Translations under genes and position numbers: made by a program
The notes under the pieces: generated by a model
What the model was told of the DNA's origin: nothing
Databases searched by the model: none
The model's input: only the letters and a program-made list of their open reading frames with translations
In this document: positions 9,493 through 17,510 of the stretch, in pieces
How the letters are laid out: each line of letters begins with the position of its first letter
Numbering within the stretch: position 1 is the stretch's first letter
Source of the DNA: Pelagicoccus mobilis
GTDB lineage: Bacteria; Verrucomicrobiota; Verrucomicrobiia; Opitutales; Opitutaceae
Reading direction: 5' to 3'
DNA: 48,832 nt
Assembly (NCBI RefSeq): GCF_016595505.1
Contig: NZ_JAENIL010000053.1
Span: 1 to 48,832 of the forward strand

Positions 9493-11730
9493 CTAGTTCT
9501 TTCCCAATTTTCCTGACAGGTACCCCGCCTCCGGGATCAACATGAGAGCTCGGTTGGCTCCCATTGAAAAACGAGCAGGAAGCTTTACCTTGCTAATCTC
9601 CCCGGTCGATGGATCCAAAACCTGGATACGCCCCGAAGAGTTCTTCGCTCGATGCCCTTCGACTGTCACCTCCAAGCCCTCTTGCTCCCGATTCACCAGC
9701 AAATACACCTGCTCGCCGTTTCGATGGAAACGCCCCACCGTCAGATGTTCCGTACCAGGCGTGAAGCTCAAGTCGAACTCCGTAGAATACGAATTCTCGA
9801 TAGCTCCCGCCAGCTCGTCCACTGCAATCGCGTCGGCGTCTCGCAGAGCGTTTCGCACCACTGAATCATTACGAGCATACTCCCCTCCACCGGGGACTTG
9901 ACCGACCCAAATCACCTTTCCTCCAGATGCTTCGAACCGCTCCAACTGATCAGCCACCGCCAAAGGGAGCAACTCAAGATGAGGCATCACCAAAGTATGA
10001 TAGGCCCCGTAGCCGATCTTCATCCACCCATCTTCGATCTCCGCCTCGGAGACTGCCTCTGGATGAAGGATCATGTATTCGATGTCGCCATCGAGCAAAG
10101 CCTTTTCTGTATTGTCCCAATTGTCCTGGCGATTCTGATACAAATCCTTGATGGTCGGCCAAAATTTGTCGGAGGCCAGCAGATCCGCCTGAAACATGGA
10201 GATCGGATAATAGAGCCCCACCCCTGCATCTCGCCGCGCACCGCGTAAAACCTGGGTCATACGTCCGGTGTATTCATTGAAGAAACGATACTCTTCCTTC
10301 GTGTAGCCTGTCGCCTTGTTTTCGTGGCCATTCGTAAAGGTCTTCTTGCGCGTTGCCTCAAAAGGCAGGTAGGAGGTGAAAATGTTCGCCCCGTGAAAGG
10401 ACGCCATGTTCACCGAGTTGAGCAAGAGCGGCAAACGCGGCGAAAGTCGGCTTCGCCCATAGCCCCCAATGATCGGGTCCAGCAACATGATCGTATCTCC
10501 CCTCTCCTTCCAAACGCCGACTGAGCTGAAGAAGCGCGTCTGCTGATAGGCGAAGTCCCGAAACTCGTCGGGGTTGGGAATAGGAATATCCAATGCCGGC
10601 ACATCGAACTCCGAAACGAATTTCATCATGTCTCCATAGCCCTGCACATGCATGGAAAGAAACTGGTTCAACAAGTAGTGGCCGCTCGACTTGATGCCCC
10701 GCTCGTTACACCACTCGCGAATCTGCACGGCGAAACTCTCCGTCAGCAAATTCGCCACCGCCTGACGATAATGAATCCGCGCTCGACGCGCCTGATCATC
10801 GTTCCCCTCGAAGATTGCCGGCAAAACCGAGAAAAGCTCATAACGATGCATCTCCTCAAAGTACTCCGGCAATTCATCCGTCCAAGGCGCACAGGCATAA
10901 GGAGCATCATAGCCCCCTTTCCAATGCGTCTGCATTAGGTTCGGTTCATTGCAGTAGAAGCCCTCCACCTGGTTCGCCGGATCGTCGATCTGGGCCAAAA
11001 TCGGTGCATGCATATTGGCGATGAAGCGGGACATCGCCTCGCGATTCATCAAATCAGGATAACGCCCCGCATGTCCGAACTGCCTCATGGTCGACTGCCC
11101 CTGCGTATCCTTGTCGCGTACATAACGGGCAAACACTCTCAACTCCCAAGAGCCTTTTAGGCCTTTGGTCTGCAAGCTCTTCTTCGCAGCCGAAACCCGC
11201 CTCCCCTTGTCCAATGCAATCTTCCCTCCCTTCACAGGGTAAAGCGTCGCGTAGACGATATCGTGCAGGTCCTGCGGCAATTCGTAGTCAATCCGTTCAG
11301 GCCCATTTCCTGAAACGCTCAGCATGGTCAAGCTCTTGACCTCGAATTCCGGATTCTCCGCAACGACTCGCCCCCCCGCAGATCCGCTCGGATAGCCCCA
11401 GTCATCCGCCAACCACACCTTGTAGTCGATCGCTCGAGCCGCATCAACCAAGTCTCCGATCACTGCAGCACCCTTCCCCCCTGTATCGTAAGCCAACTTC
11501 CCCGATTCCGGATAAAGCGCTGAGTAAAAGAAGCCCATCACTCCCCCGACGCCATATTGCGGGTACTTCTTCAAAGTCTGCGGCGTCAGCTGGTACTGTG
11601 TAATCCTGTATTCATTCGGTGGATTCCTAAAGGTTTCCTTGGAGATATCCAAAGGAGCTCCAGCGGCAATCACCGATGAGAAGCATAGTCCCAGAGCTAG
11701 GGCAGTCGAACTTCCAAAACTGAGTTTCAT
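9493..11730 (-). CDS. Secreted GH106-like protein lacking C-terminal domain
   Basis: A 745-residue protein, counted from the ATG at 11730. The signal peptide runs to about residue 23 (SSVIAAG). The start was chosen because the alternative ATG at 11775 lies inside a terminator-like hairpin and would hide the signal peptide. It resembles the 986-residue GH106-like protein at the other end of the cluster: a GVGG segment, then DDWGYPSGSAGG, then CNEP at about residue 260. It ends after a short beta domain and lacks the C-terminal jelly-roll seen in the 951-residue GH106. By eye, two positions that hold Glu in the relatives hold Asn/Gln and Asp here (GHYLLNQ; LLDPIIGGYG). It may be an altered-specificity glycosidase or a binding protein. 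Confidence 0.75.
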   Translation of the reverse strand: MKLSFGSSTALALGLCFSSVIAAGAPLDISKETFRNPPNEYRITQYQLTPQTLKKYPQYGVGGVMGFFYSALYPESGKLAYDTGGKGAAVIGDLVDAARAIDYKVWLADDWGYPSGSAGGRVVAENPEFEVKSLTMLSVSGNGPERIDYELPQDLHDIVYATLYPVKGGKIALDKGRRVSAAKKSLQTKGLKGSWELRVFARYVRDKDTQGQSTMRQFGHAGRYPDLMNREAMSRFIANMHAPILAQIDDPANQVEGFYCNEPNLMQTHWKGGYDAPYACAPWTDELPEYFEEMHRYELFSVLPAIFEGNDDQARRARIHYRQAVANLLTESFAVQIREWCNERGIKSSGHYLLNQFLSMHVQGYGDMMKFVSEFDVPALDIPIPNPDEFRDFAYQQTRFFSSVGVWKERGDTIMLLDPIIGGYGRSRLSPRLPLLLNSVNMASFHGANIFTSYLPFEATRKKTFTNGHENKATGYTKEEYRFFNEYTGRMTQVLRGARRDAGVGLYYPISMFQADLLASDKFWPTIKDLYQNRQDNWDNTEKALLDGDIEYMILHPEAVSEAEIEDGWMKIGYGAYHTLVMPHLELLPLAVADQLERFEASGGKVIWVGQVPGGGEYARNDSVVRNALRDADAIAVDELAGAIENSYSTEFDLSFTPGTEHLTVGRFHRNGEQVYLLVNREQEGLEVTVEGHRAKNSSGRIQVLDPSTGEISKVKLPARFSMGANRALMLIPEAGYLSGKLGKN

Positions 11731-11767
11731 GAAAATGAGAGTAATGAGGTGATGCGAAAATTTAAAA

Positions 11768-11783
11768 GAGCCCATCGAGGCTC
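11768..11783 (-). terminator. Short terminator or attenuator before the GH106-like gene
   Basis: On the minus strand GAGCC-TCGATG-GGCTC forms a 5-bp hairpin, extendable by a G-U and an A-U pair, followed by TTTTAAATTTT. It lies about 38 bp upstream of the ATG at 11730. It may end read-through from the receptor gene or act as an attenuator; the stem is short, so it is only a candidate. Confidence 0.45.
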
Positions 11784-11842
11784 CTAAGACACAGCCTAGC
11801 AGCTTTTTGAGCGGATCGCCTCGTTCTGAATGCCATTAACTA

Positions 11843-11947
11843 GCACATGAGTGCCACGCAACTCAACAACGCAACCGGAAACCCCAAACAAATCCATCGC
11901 AGGTCAAGGGAATCTCTACAAAGAACCGCGACCTGGCACCCCAGTGC
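11843..11947. promoter_or_regulatory. Paired GCAC-N4-GTGC dyads in the receptor/GH106-like gap
   Basis: The 372-bp gap from 11731 to 12102 has no credible gene. It holds two dyads of identical design: GCAC-ATGA-GTGC (11843-11854) and GCAC-CCCA-GTGC (11936-11947), 93 bp apart. Related GTGC/GCAC dyads lie upstream of the receptor gene. They are candidate operator sites for a regulator not encoded in this window. The arms are only 4 bp, so chance cannot be excluded. Confidence 0.4.
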
Positions 11948-12037
11948 TAGAACGCGGCACCGAAGCTACGAGTCTCCGATCATCCCCTCGTAAAATGACC
12001 GAGACGTGTATCCTGCACCGCAGTCATGGATACAATA

Positions 12038-12071
12038 AAAGCGGCGCCAAACGAACGTCTGGCACCGCTTT
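12038..12071 (-). terminator. Intrinsic terminator of the TonB-receptor gene
   Basis: On the minus strand AAAGCGGTGCCA pairs with TGGCGCCGCTTT over 12 bp with one G-U pair and a 10-nt loop, followed by TATTG. It lies 31 bp after the receptor stop. It should separate the receptor transcript from the sulfatase/symporter operon downstream. Confidence 0.75.
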
Positions 12072-12102
12072 ATAACGTACTAATACTAATAGAACTCGAA
12101 CT

Positions 12103-15100
12103 CTAAAACTTAAGAGTATTGGTCAATTGGAAGGAACGCGGCGTTTGATAGTTCCAACGCACCACTGTGTCAGACCGATCGCCAGCCGTCATAGCTGGAA
12201 GAAGATCATCCTCACCGAGCAGATTGCGGACATTCAACTGGATGCTCCAATCTACCTTGGAATCGAACAGCTTTCTGCCGTAGCGAAGCATCGCGTCCAA
12301 GTAGAGCGTACTTCCTCCCTTGTAAGCGTTCGCCGTATCCAAGCCGCCCTCATCATCGAACGGGAATCCTAGGAAACGATCCCCCCTCCAACGAACGGTA
12401 CCGCCCACTCTCACACCTTTGAACATAGAGTCCTGCTTGAAGGAATAGGAAGTCACTAAGTTGTACGAAGCCAATGGTTGACGCGTATCGGATGAACCAT
12501 CCAATGTCTGAATACGCTGATAATCCTTTTGGATAGCCTCGAGCAGTCCGCCCAAGGTCCTTACCGCACCCTCTGGATAGGGTTCGCCAGTTGCTGGATC
12601 TATCTCGCCGGGCCCGAACTCGCCCTCCGCGAATATTTTATTTTCCGACAAAGGTTCATCGTTCCATTCGGACTTCCATTCGCTTGGTATGAATTCATTA
12701 TAATACTCATCCATCCGCGGACCTATATTCGAGAGGATGCCTTCCTGCTCGCTGTAGTTGAACATGATGCGCCACTGCTTGGTCGGATTATACACCATTT
12801 GGACTTCCACACCCGTGGAGCTGTTCGAAATCGTCGGCGTAAACCACTTCCCTTGGTCGAAGTAGTAAGGCAATGTCATGTATTTATCATCACCGGTCAG
12901 ATTCGCGATCTCCTCCCATAGGAAGTTCGTTGAAGTATTGAAGGGGTTGGAAACTCCTTGAGCCCCCGCTCGGACATGGCCGGAAGGCAGATTATTCGCG
13001 CTCGTGTCGAAAAAGGAAACGGAAGCGGTCAGCTTGTTGTCCATGAGGAAAAGCTTGATTCCATAGTCCTCCCCTTCTCCAGATTGGAACGCGACAGGCT
13101 CGCCGAATATATCTAGCACCTGTCCACCTGGCACGAAGTTGTCGGAACGATTGTAGAAAACACCCAACCAATCGAGTGGATGGGCCACCACTCCTGCAGT
13201 AGAGGTACTCCCTTCGTAAATGGCGAATGGATCCGTCTCTGTTCCATCTGCGAGATACTTCGCGTCATAGTTTCTCGGATCCGGATAAAGCCAAGTGTCT
13301 GGATTTCTATCCGCAATGATTCGGCTGGTGGCATTCCAATTCTCTTGCTCGTCTTTACGCCAACCGAATGTGCCGACGACCTTATCGTTGAGGAGAAACC
13401 ATTGCAAGGCAGCAACCTTGGACTTGTTAACGCTCAAGCTATTGGTTCCTTGGAAGTCGGCGACCATACCTAGAGTCACACCGCTTTCATCTGCCATGTC
13501 AGTCGGAATCGGATCGTCTGCGAAGTAGATCTTCGAAGGGTATCCATACAACTCCGACACTGGATTCGGCGCGGTCATCGTTCCGTCAGCATTGAAATAA
13601 TGCCTGAGCTTGGCACGGTTTTGAGGGTTGCCGGGCTTTGCGTTGAAGGCACTAGGACCTTTTAAGCCCAAAGTCGTATTCGTTAAAGCGGGCGTCAAGT
13701 TATGCAAACCTACAAATTGCAGGAGATGGTCATTGTCCGAACGCTCATATGAAACAGCCGCACGAATACGCCCCAAATGCTTGATGACATTATCACTTTC
13801 CGTAAAGTCATAATCATAGGATAAGGAGTACCGCTGATTTTCCCCCGTCTTCTCACTAAATGGCTGATTCCGCACGATGGGGCCATCGATGTAAAAGCGA
13901 CCAGCATAAGGATTTACGTCACCATTTGGCAAATACACATTGGGATCGACCATCAGATGACTGGAGCGGCTTTCTTCAACCGAATTCCGGTCGTAAGTCT
14001 GACTATTTAGAGCCGCCTCGAAATGAAGCCCCTCGAAGAGCTTCTTGTTCAGAATAACCTGAGTATTGTCGAAACTATCCGTGTACCGGCGAGTACCCCC
14101 GAGGTAGTTCACATCAAAAGGCATAATACTTTCGTCGAGAAGAGATCTATTCCCTTTGATATCGCCCTCAGCCTGCGTAGGCCTGGCCCCCATGGCCATG
14201 CGGCGCCAACTTAGGTTGGGAACGCCGCCATTCGTCACCGAAATGAGCCATCGGTTATTATTCACTGACGTCAGGCCTTCCCCCGCATTGCCAGACGTTG
14301 TGACACCAACCGTTTCAACCATCGGACGTCCGGCCTCGATCCATGGCGTCACGCGGTCGAGAATTGGGCTATTCCCTCCGAGACGTTGCGAATCCGTATG
14401 CCCTTCTTCGTAATTGAAGTGGAACTCAAGATCATTCAACCAACCATCAACCTTGCCGAAAGGCCGCAAGTTTCCGGCGAAATACGTACGAGCGGAATCT
14501 TCCCACTCTGGATCCCTCCAGTACTCTTGGTTGTTTGACATCGCCGCAAAACGAACCGCCAAAACGTCCTCGATCAAGGGCTTGTTCACATCGATGGTAA
14601 AGCGCTCGCTCCCTTCGTCGTCGATCCGGTTCGATATCGTCGCAAAAGAGCTTCCACGACGAGCGCGCTTGGAAATTGCATTCGTCACCCCGCCCGGCTG
14701 AGCAATGCCAAAGAGGATGGAGTTTGGACCACGGGAGAAGGTCAAACGCTCCGTGCTGTATACGTCTGGCCGATACAGAGTGGGAAAAAAGTCGCGGCTC
14801 AATGAACTGTTGGTGAAACCACGAACGCTGTACACGTTCTCGCTACGTGTGCTAGTGCCCTCTAAATCAGTAAGATGCCCGCCCTCATAGGATGAGGTAT
14901 TGGGAGCATACTCCAGAGCTTCCTCAAAGCTGGTTGCCCCGATGTCCTCGAGAAACTCCTCCGTCATGATTGTGATAGCGGAACCAACATCCTTGAGCTC
15001 AGAGCTCATGCGGGTGCCGGCAAGGGTTTGAGTCGCACGGTAGCCCTGATCCTCCGATCCATCTATCGTGAATGGAGAGAGTTCAAAAACTTCTTCTCCG

Positions 15101-15225
15101 CCTTCTTCGCTCTGAGCAATCAAAGCGGAGGACGAACAGAAAGCGAGCATTGGAACGAGGAAAAGGGCCGCTCCAGGATACCGCGATAAGCGGCTCCCAT
15201 CCTTGGAATCATTCATAGGTGTCAT
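12103..15225 (-). CDS. TonB-dependent outer-membrane receptor
   Basis: A 1040-residue TonB-dependent receptor for active uptake of glycan fragments across the outer membrane. The signal peptide covers about 1-38 (SSSALIAQ). It is followed by FELSPFTI and GYRATQTLAGTR, the N-terminal plug signature common in Opitutae receptors. The plug domain extends to about 190 (VYSVRGF, GPNSILFG, PGGVTNAISK). The rest is a 22-strand-type barrel ending in Phe (LTNTLKF). No SusD homologue lies beside it, as is usual in Verrucomicrobiota. A second ATG at codon 4 is an equally good start and no clear Shine-Dalgarno helps to choose. The gene has a 322-bp upstream region with several dyads and its own terminator, so it is probably a separate regulated unit within the cluster. 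Confidence 0.95.
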   Translation of the reverse strand: MTPMNDSKDGSRLSRYPGAALFLVPMLAFCSSSALIAQSEEGGEEVFELSPFTIDGSEDQGYRATQTLAGTRMSSELKDVGSAITIMTEEFLEDIGATSFEEALEYAPNTSSYEGGHLTDLEGTSTRSENVYSVRGFTNSSLSRDFFPTLYRPDVYSTERLTFSRGPNSILFGIAQPGGVTNAISKRARRGSSFATISNRIDDEGSERFTIDVNKPLIEDVLAVRFAAMSNNQEYWRDPEWEDSARTYFAGNLRPFGKVDGWLNDLEFHFNYEEGHTDSQRLGGNSPILDRVTPWIEAGRPMVETVGVTTSGNAGEGLTSVNNNRWLISVTNGGVPNLSWRRMAMGARPTQAEGDIKGNRSLLDESIMPFDVNYLGGTRRYTDSFDNTQVILNKKLFEGLHFEAALNSQTYDRNSVEESRSSHLMVDPNVYLPNGDVNPYAGRFYIDGPIVRNQPFSEKTGENQRYSLSYDYDFTESDNVIKHLGRIRAAVSYERSDNDHLLQFVGLHNLTPALTNTTLGLKGPSAFNAKPGNPQNRAKLRHYFNADGTMTAPNPVSELYGYPSKIYFADDPIPTDMADESGVTLGMVADFQGTNSLSVNKSKVAALQWFLLNDKVVGTFGWRKDEQENWNATSRIIADRNPDTWLYPDPRNYDAKYLADGTETDPFAIYEGSTSTAGVVAHPLDWLGVFYNRSDNFVPGGQVLDIFGEPVAFQSGEGEDYGIKLFLMDNKLTASVSFFDTSANNLPSGHVRAGAQGVSNPFNTSTNFLWEEIANLTGDDKYMTLPYYFDQGKWFTPTISNSSTGVEVQMVYNPTKQWRIMFNYSEQEGILSNIGPRMDEYYNEFIPSEWKSEWNDEPLSENKIFAEGEFGPGEIDPATGEPYPEGAVRTLGGLLEAIQKDYQRIQTLDGSSDTRQPLASYNLVTSYSFKQDSMFKGVRVGGTVRWRGDRFLGFPFDDEGGLDTANAYKGGSTLYLDAMLRYGRKLFDSKVDWSIQLNVRNLLGEDDLLPAMTAGDRSDTVVRWNYQTPRSFQLTNTLKF

Positions 15226-15280
15226 ATTTGCAGTTCTAAGATTCCCCTCTCATTGCACATAGCGAAACAACAAGGACCAT

Positions 15281-15297
15281 TGCCACAAAACGTGGCA
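15281..15297. promoter_or_regulatory. Perfect palindrome TGCCAC-N5-GTGGCA upstream of the receptor
   Basis: A 17-bp perfect dyad, TGCCACAAAACGTGGCA, centred about 64 bp upstream of the receptor ATG. This is the usual position for a repressor or activator operator (LacI- and GntR-type proteins bind dyads of this size). No regulator gene is present in the window. Confidence 0.55.
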
Positions 15298-15386
15298 CGT
15301 TATCGCATCGACTTGGTAAGTTCAACTTGGGGTATTTGCTAGGAACAAAACCTTACAATATCACTTTTTTAATGACCATAACTCGA

Positions 15387-15419
15387 GTGCCAAAAAATAG
15401 CACAACCGTGCCAGAGCAC
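15387..15419. promoter_or_regulatory. Two further GTGC/GCAC dyads upstream of the receptor
   Basis: GTGCCAAAAAATAGCAC (15387-15403) and GTGC-CAGA-GCAC (15408-15419) sit side by side about 165-195 bp upstream of the receptor. The first is 17 bp long like the perfect palindrome at 15281 but is imperfect in the middle. The rest of the 322-bp gap (15226-15547) is AT-rich and contains no credible gene. Confidence 0.4.
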
Positions 15420-15547
15420 TTTCGCACCTACCACTAGCGTCCTACTAAGGACTTATAAGTTAATTTTACAGAATGATAGGTCGTCTTTGCTTTTTTGACG
15501 TATGTGAAAAATCCAAATATTGCGGAACCTAAGCGGAGTTTTATCCA

Positions 15548-16417
15548 CTATTTCAATACATGAACAGCCAGGGATTTGCCGATATTGAGCACTCCCTCGC
15601 TATTGTAATGCACCTGGTCGTATTTGGGAAAGTCATCCGGTTGCTCCACTGTTGAGCTTGGAATAACAAAAACATTATCCATTTCCACGGCCAATTCCTC
15701 CTGACTCCTTCGAACCTCCTCAATAAAGCGAGATTTCATATTGTTCACCTGCAAGTAGACGAACTTGAACTCGGAGTCCGGCAAGTCCCGCCTGAGATTC
15801 CCGATGAACTTTTTCAGGTTCTTTTTGTAAGCTTGCGCTGAAAACTCGCGTCCCGCATCGCTCTCTCCCTGCACCCAGGCCACTGCCTGAATATCAACTC
15901 CCTGATACCCCTTCTGCTGGGCGAATACTTCAAGAGCCTCAATTTTTTCCAGCATCAGCGCATAAAGCCGATGCTTAATCTCGCGCGTCTCCTTCACCTG
16001 TTCGGCCTTTTCCCGCGTCCACTCCTTTTCCCATGCCGCGTAGAGCGTCGTCCCGCCAACCGCATACTTGAAAAACAACAGCTCTTCTTCGGAGTAGGCC
16101 TGGGAGACCGAATCGATGAAGCTATACTCCGGTCCAAAGGTGCCATTTACTTTGTACGGTTTCTCCACCGCTCTGCGGCTGGGGCTCAAGCCGGAAACCT
16201 CCCACCTCGTCTCTTTGCCACAGAAATGGATTCGATCACTCTCCTCCAGGCTCTTCGTCCATTCGGAATCCAGCGAGGAATAATCCCCCCATCCCGCCAT
16301 ATTCGACTGTCCGAGCAGCAAATAGGTTTTGAGCTTTCCCTTCGACGCCTCCGCGAAGCCCGCCGCAATCGGCATCAGTAACAGCGCGAACAAAACGCCC
16401 TTCAGCTTAAGGTTCAT
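15548..16417 (-). CDS. Secreted SASA-type carbohydrate acetylesterase
   Basis: A 289-residue SGNH-like hydrolase of the sialate O-acetylesterase/CE6 type. The signal peptide covers about 1-22. The nucleophile block is LLLGQSNMAGWGD with Ser at 38, the central block is WVQGESDAG (about 161-169), and the Asp/His pair is in YDQVHYNSEG (Asp 267, His 270). All catalytic blocks look intact. It probably removes O-acetyl groups from the sugar chain in the periplasm so that glycosidases and sulfatases can act. It lies 27 bp after the alpha/beta hydrolase gene and is likely co-transcribed with it. Confidence 0.88.
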   Translation of the reverse strand: MNLKLKGVLFALLLMPIAAGFAEASKGKLKTYLLLGQSNMAGWGDYSSLDSEWTKSLEESDRIHFCGKETRWEVSGLSPSRRAVEKPYKVNGTFGPEYSFIDSVSQAYSEEELLFFKYAVGGTTLYAAWEKEWTREKAEQVKETREIKHRLYALMLEKIEALEVFAQQKGYQGVDIQAVAWVQGESDAGREFSAQAYKKNLKKFIGNLRRDLPDSEFKFVYLQVNNMKSRFIEEVRRSQEELAVEMDNVFVIPSSTVEQPDDFPKYDQVHYNSEGVLNIGKSLAVHVLK

Positions 16418-16444
16418 ATTTCTTTTTTTGCTTTGCGCTTCGAT

Positions 16445-17353
16445 TTACTCACCCAGCTTACGCTGCTGGATCAACGTTCGCACTTCATCACCTGCGGGGA
16501 GCGGTTCATCTACGTAACCGTTTTGGGCGAGGAAATTAAAGTAGCTGAAATAGATATGCATTAGCTCCGGCGTCAGATAGGACTTATTCTGCGCAGTAAG
16601 GCCGTGCCCTTTGCCCGGAAAAACCCACCATTCGAAATCAGAACCGGCATCGATCACGCCTAGCCCGAAGATCTCCATCGTTTTCATTGGGATGACTCGA
16701 TCGGAGTCGCCGATTATCGCGATGGTATTAGGCAGATTTTCATTCAAATTGTGCACTGGCGATATATCCTTGCCGAAGTACCCGCCCAGGTCCAAAGCCG
16801 GAGACCCCAGCAACAACAGGTTTGGGGTGGTTTTGATCGAGAGATCGTCGGCCGGGTGGTTATGGCCTTCAAGCGTTGCCAGCGCAGCCGCAAGATGACC
16901 ACCCGCAGAGTTTCCACCAACAGCGATCCGTTCTGGATCGACGCCCAGTTTCTCCGCATTGGCACGCAGCCAGCGCATGGCGCTTTTGGCATCCTCTACG
17001 CAAATCGTCGGCTTGCCGCGCTTTTTCCTGTCCAAAAGCCGATACTTGAGCGCGAAAGCCGAAACCCCGTGTTCTGCGAGATAACGGCTCCATCGATAGA
17101 ATCCTCTGGGGCTCCCTCCCCGAAAGCTGCCACCGTGGATATAGATATGTGCTACGTTGTTGCCAGGAGCACGTGCATTCGCCGGAGCAAAATAATGCAG
17201 CTCTACGCCTTCGCGCACCCTAAAGATCTCTGTCGGCTCCAAAGCGCCTGCTTTATAAGACGCCCAAATCTCGTCCGAAAACTCACTCGCGCCGCCGGAG
17301 CAAACCAATGCGAGCATTACCACCATCCCAATGATCGATCTATTTCTATTCAT
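16445..17353 (-). CDS. Secreted alpha/beta-hydrolase esterase
   Basis: A 302-residue enzyme of the hormone-sensitive-lipase/BD-FAE-like group. A hydrophobic signal sequence is at about 6-22. The oxyanion-hole motif HGGSFRGG is at 73-80, the nucleophile GNSAGG has Ser at 149, Asp 218 lies in GDSDRV, and His 250 lies in GKGHG. AAGGGA precedes the ATG by 8 nt. In a glycan locus such enzymes commonly remove acetyl or feruloyl-type esters, and here the acyl group is unknown. A LVC sequence near the signal end is a poor lipobox, so lipoprotein anchoring is unlikely but possible. It is followed by the SASA-type esterase, suggesting two complementary deacylation steps. Confidence 0.85.
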   Translation of the reverse strand: MNRNRSIIGMVVMLALVCSGGASEFSDEIWASYKAGALEPTEIFRVREGVELHYFAPANARAPGNNVAHIYIHGGSFRGGSPRGFYRWSRYLAEHGVSAFALKYRLLDRKKRGKPTICVEDAKSAMRWLRANAEKLGVDPERIAVGGNSAGGHLAAALATLEGHNHPADDLSIKTTPNLLLLGSPALDLGGYFGKDISPVHNLNENLPNTIAIIGDSDRVIPMKTMEIFGLGVIDAGSDFEWWVFPGKGHGLTAQNKSYLTPELMHIYFSYFNFLAQNGYVDEPLPAGDEVRTLIQQRKLGE

Positions 17354-17510
17354 AACGCTTCCCTTAAGTTGCTAGTGCAAGCTTTACCCACTCCCCCTCC
17401 GCCAAGGTCTTAGCTCACGACTATTCGTAATCGGTATTCGGATACTCCTCGTATAGATTCGCGACAATCAATGCACTTGCCTAGAATCGAGAGAATTGGT
17501 CTATCAGCGA

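Noticed and set aside
11851-12075. Small plus-strand open frame in the receptor/GH106-like gap
   Set aside because: It runs through the terminator hairpin and dyads and has no ribosome-binding site.
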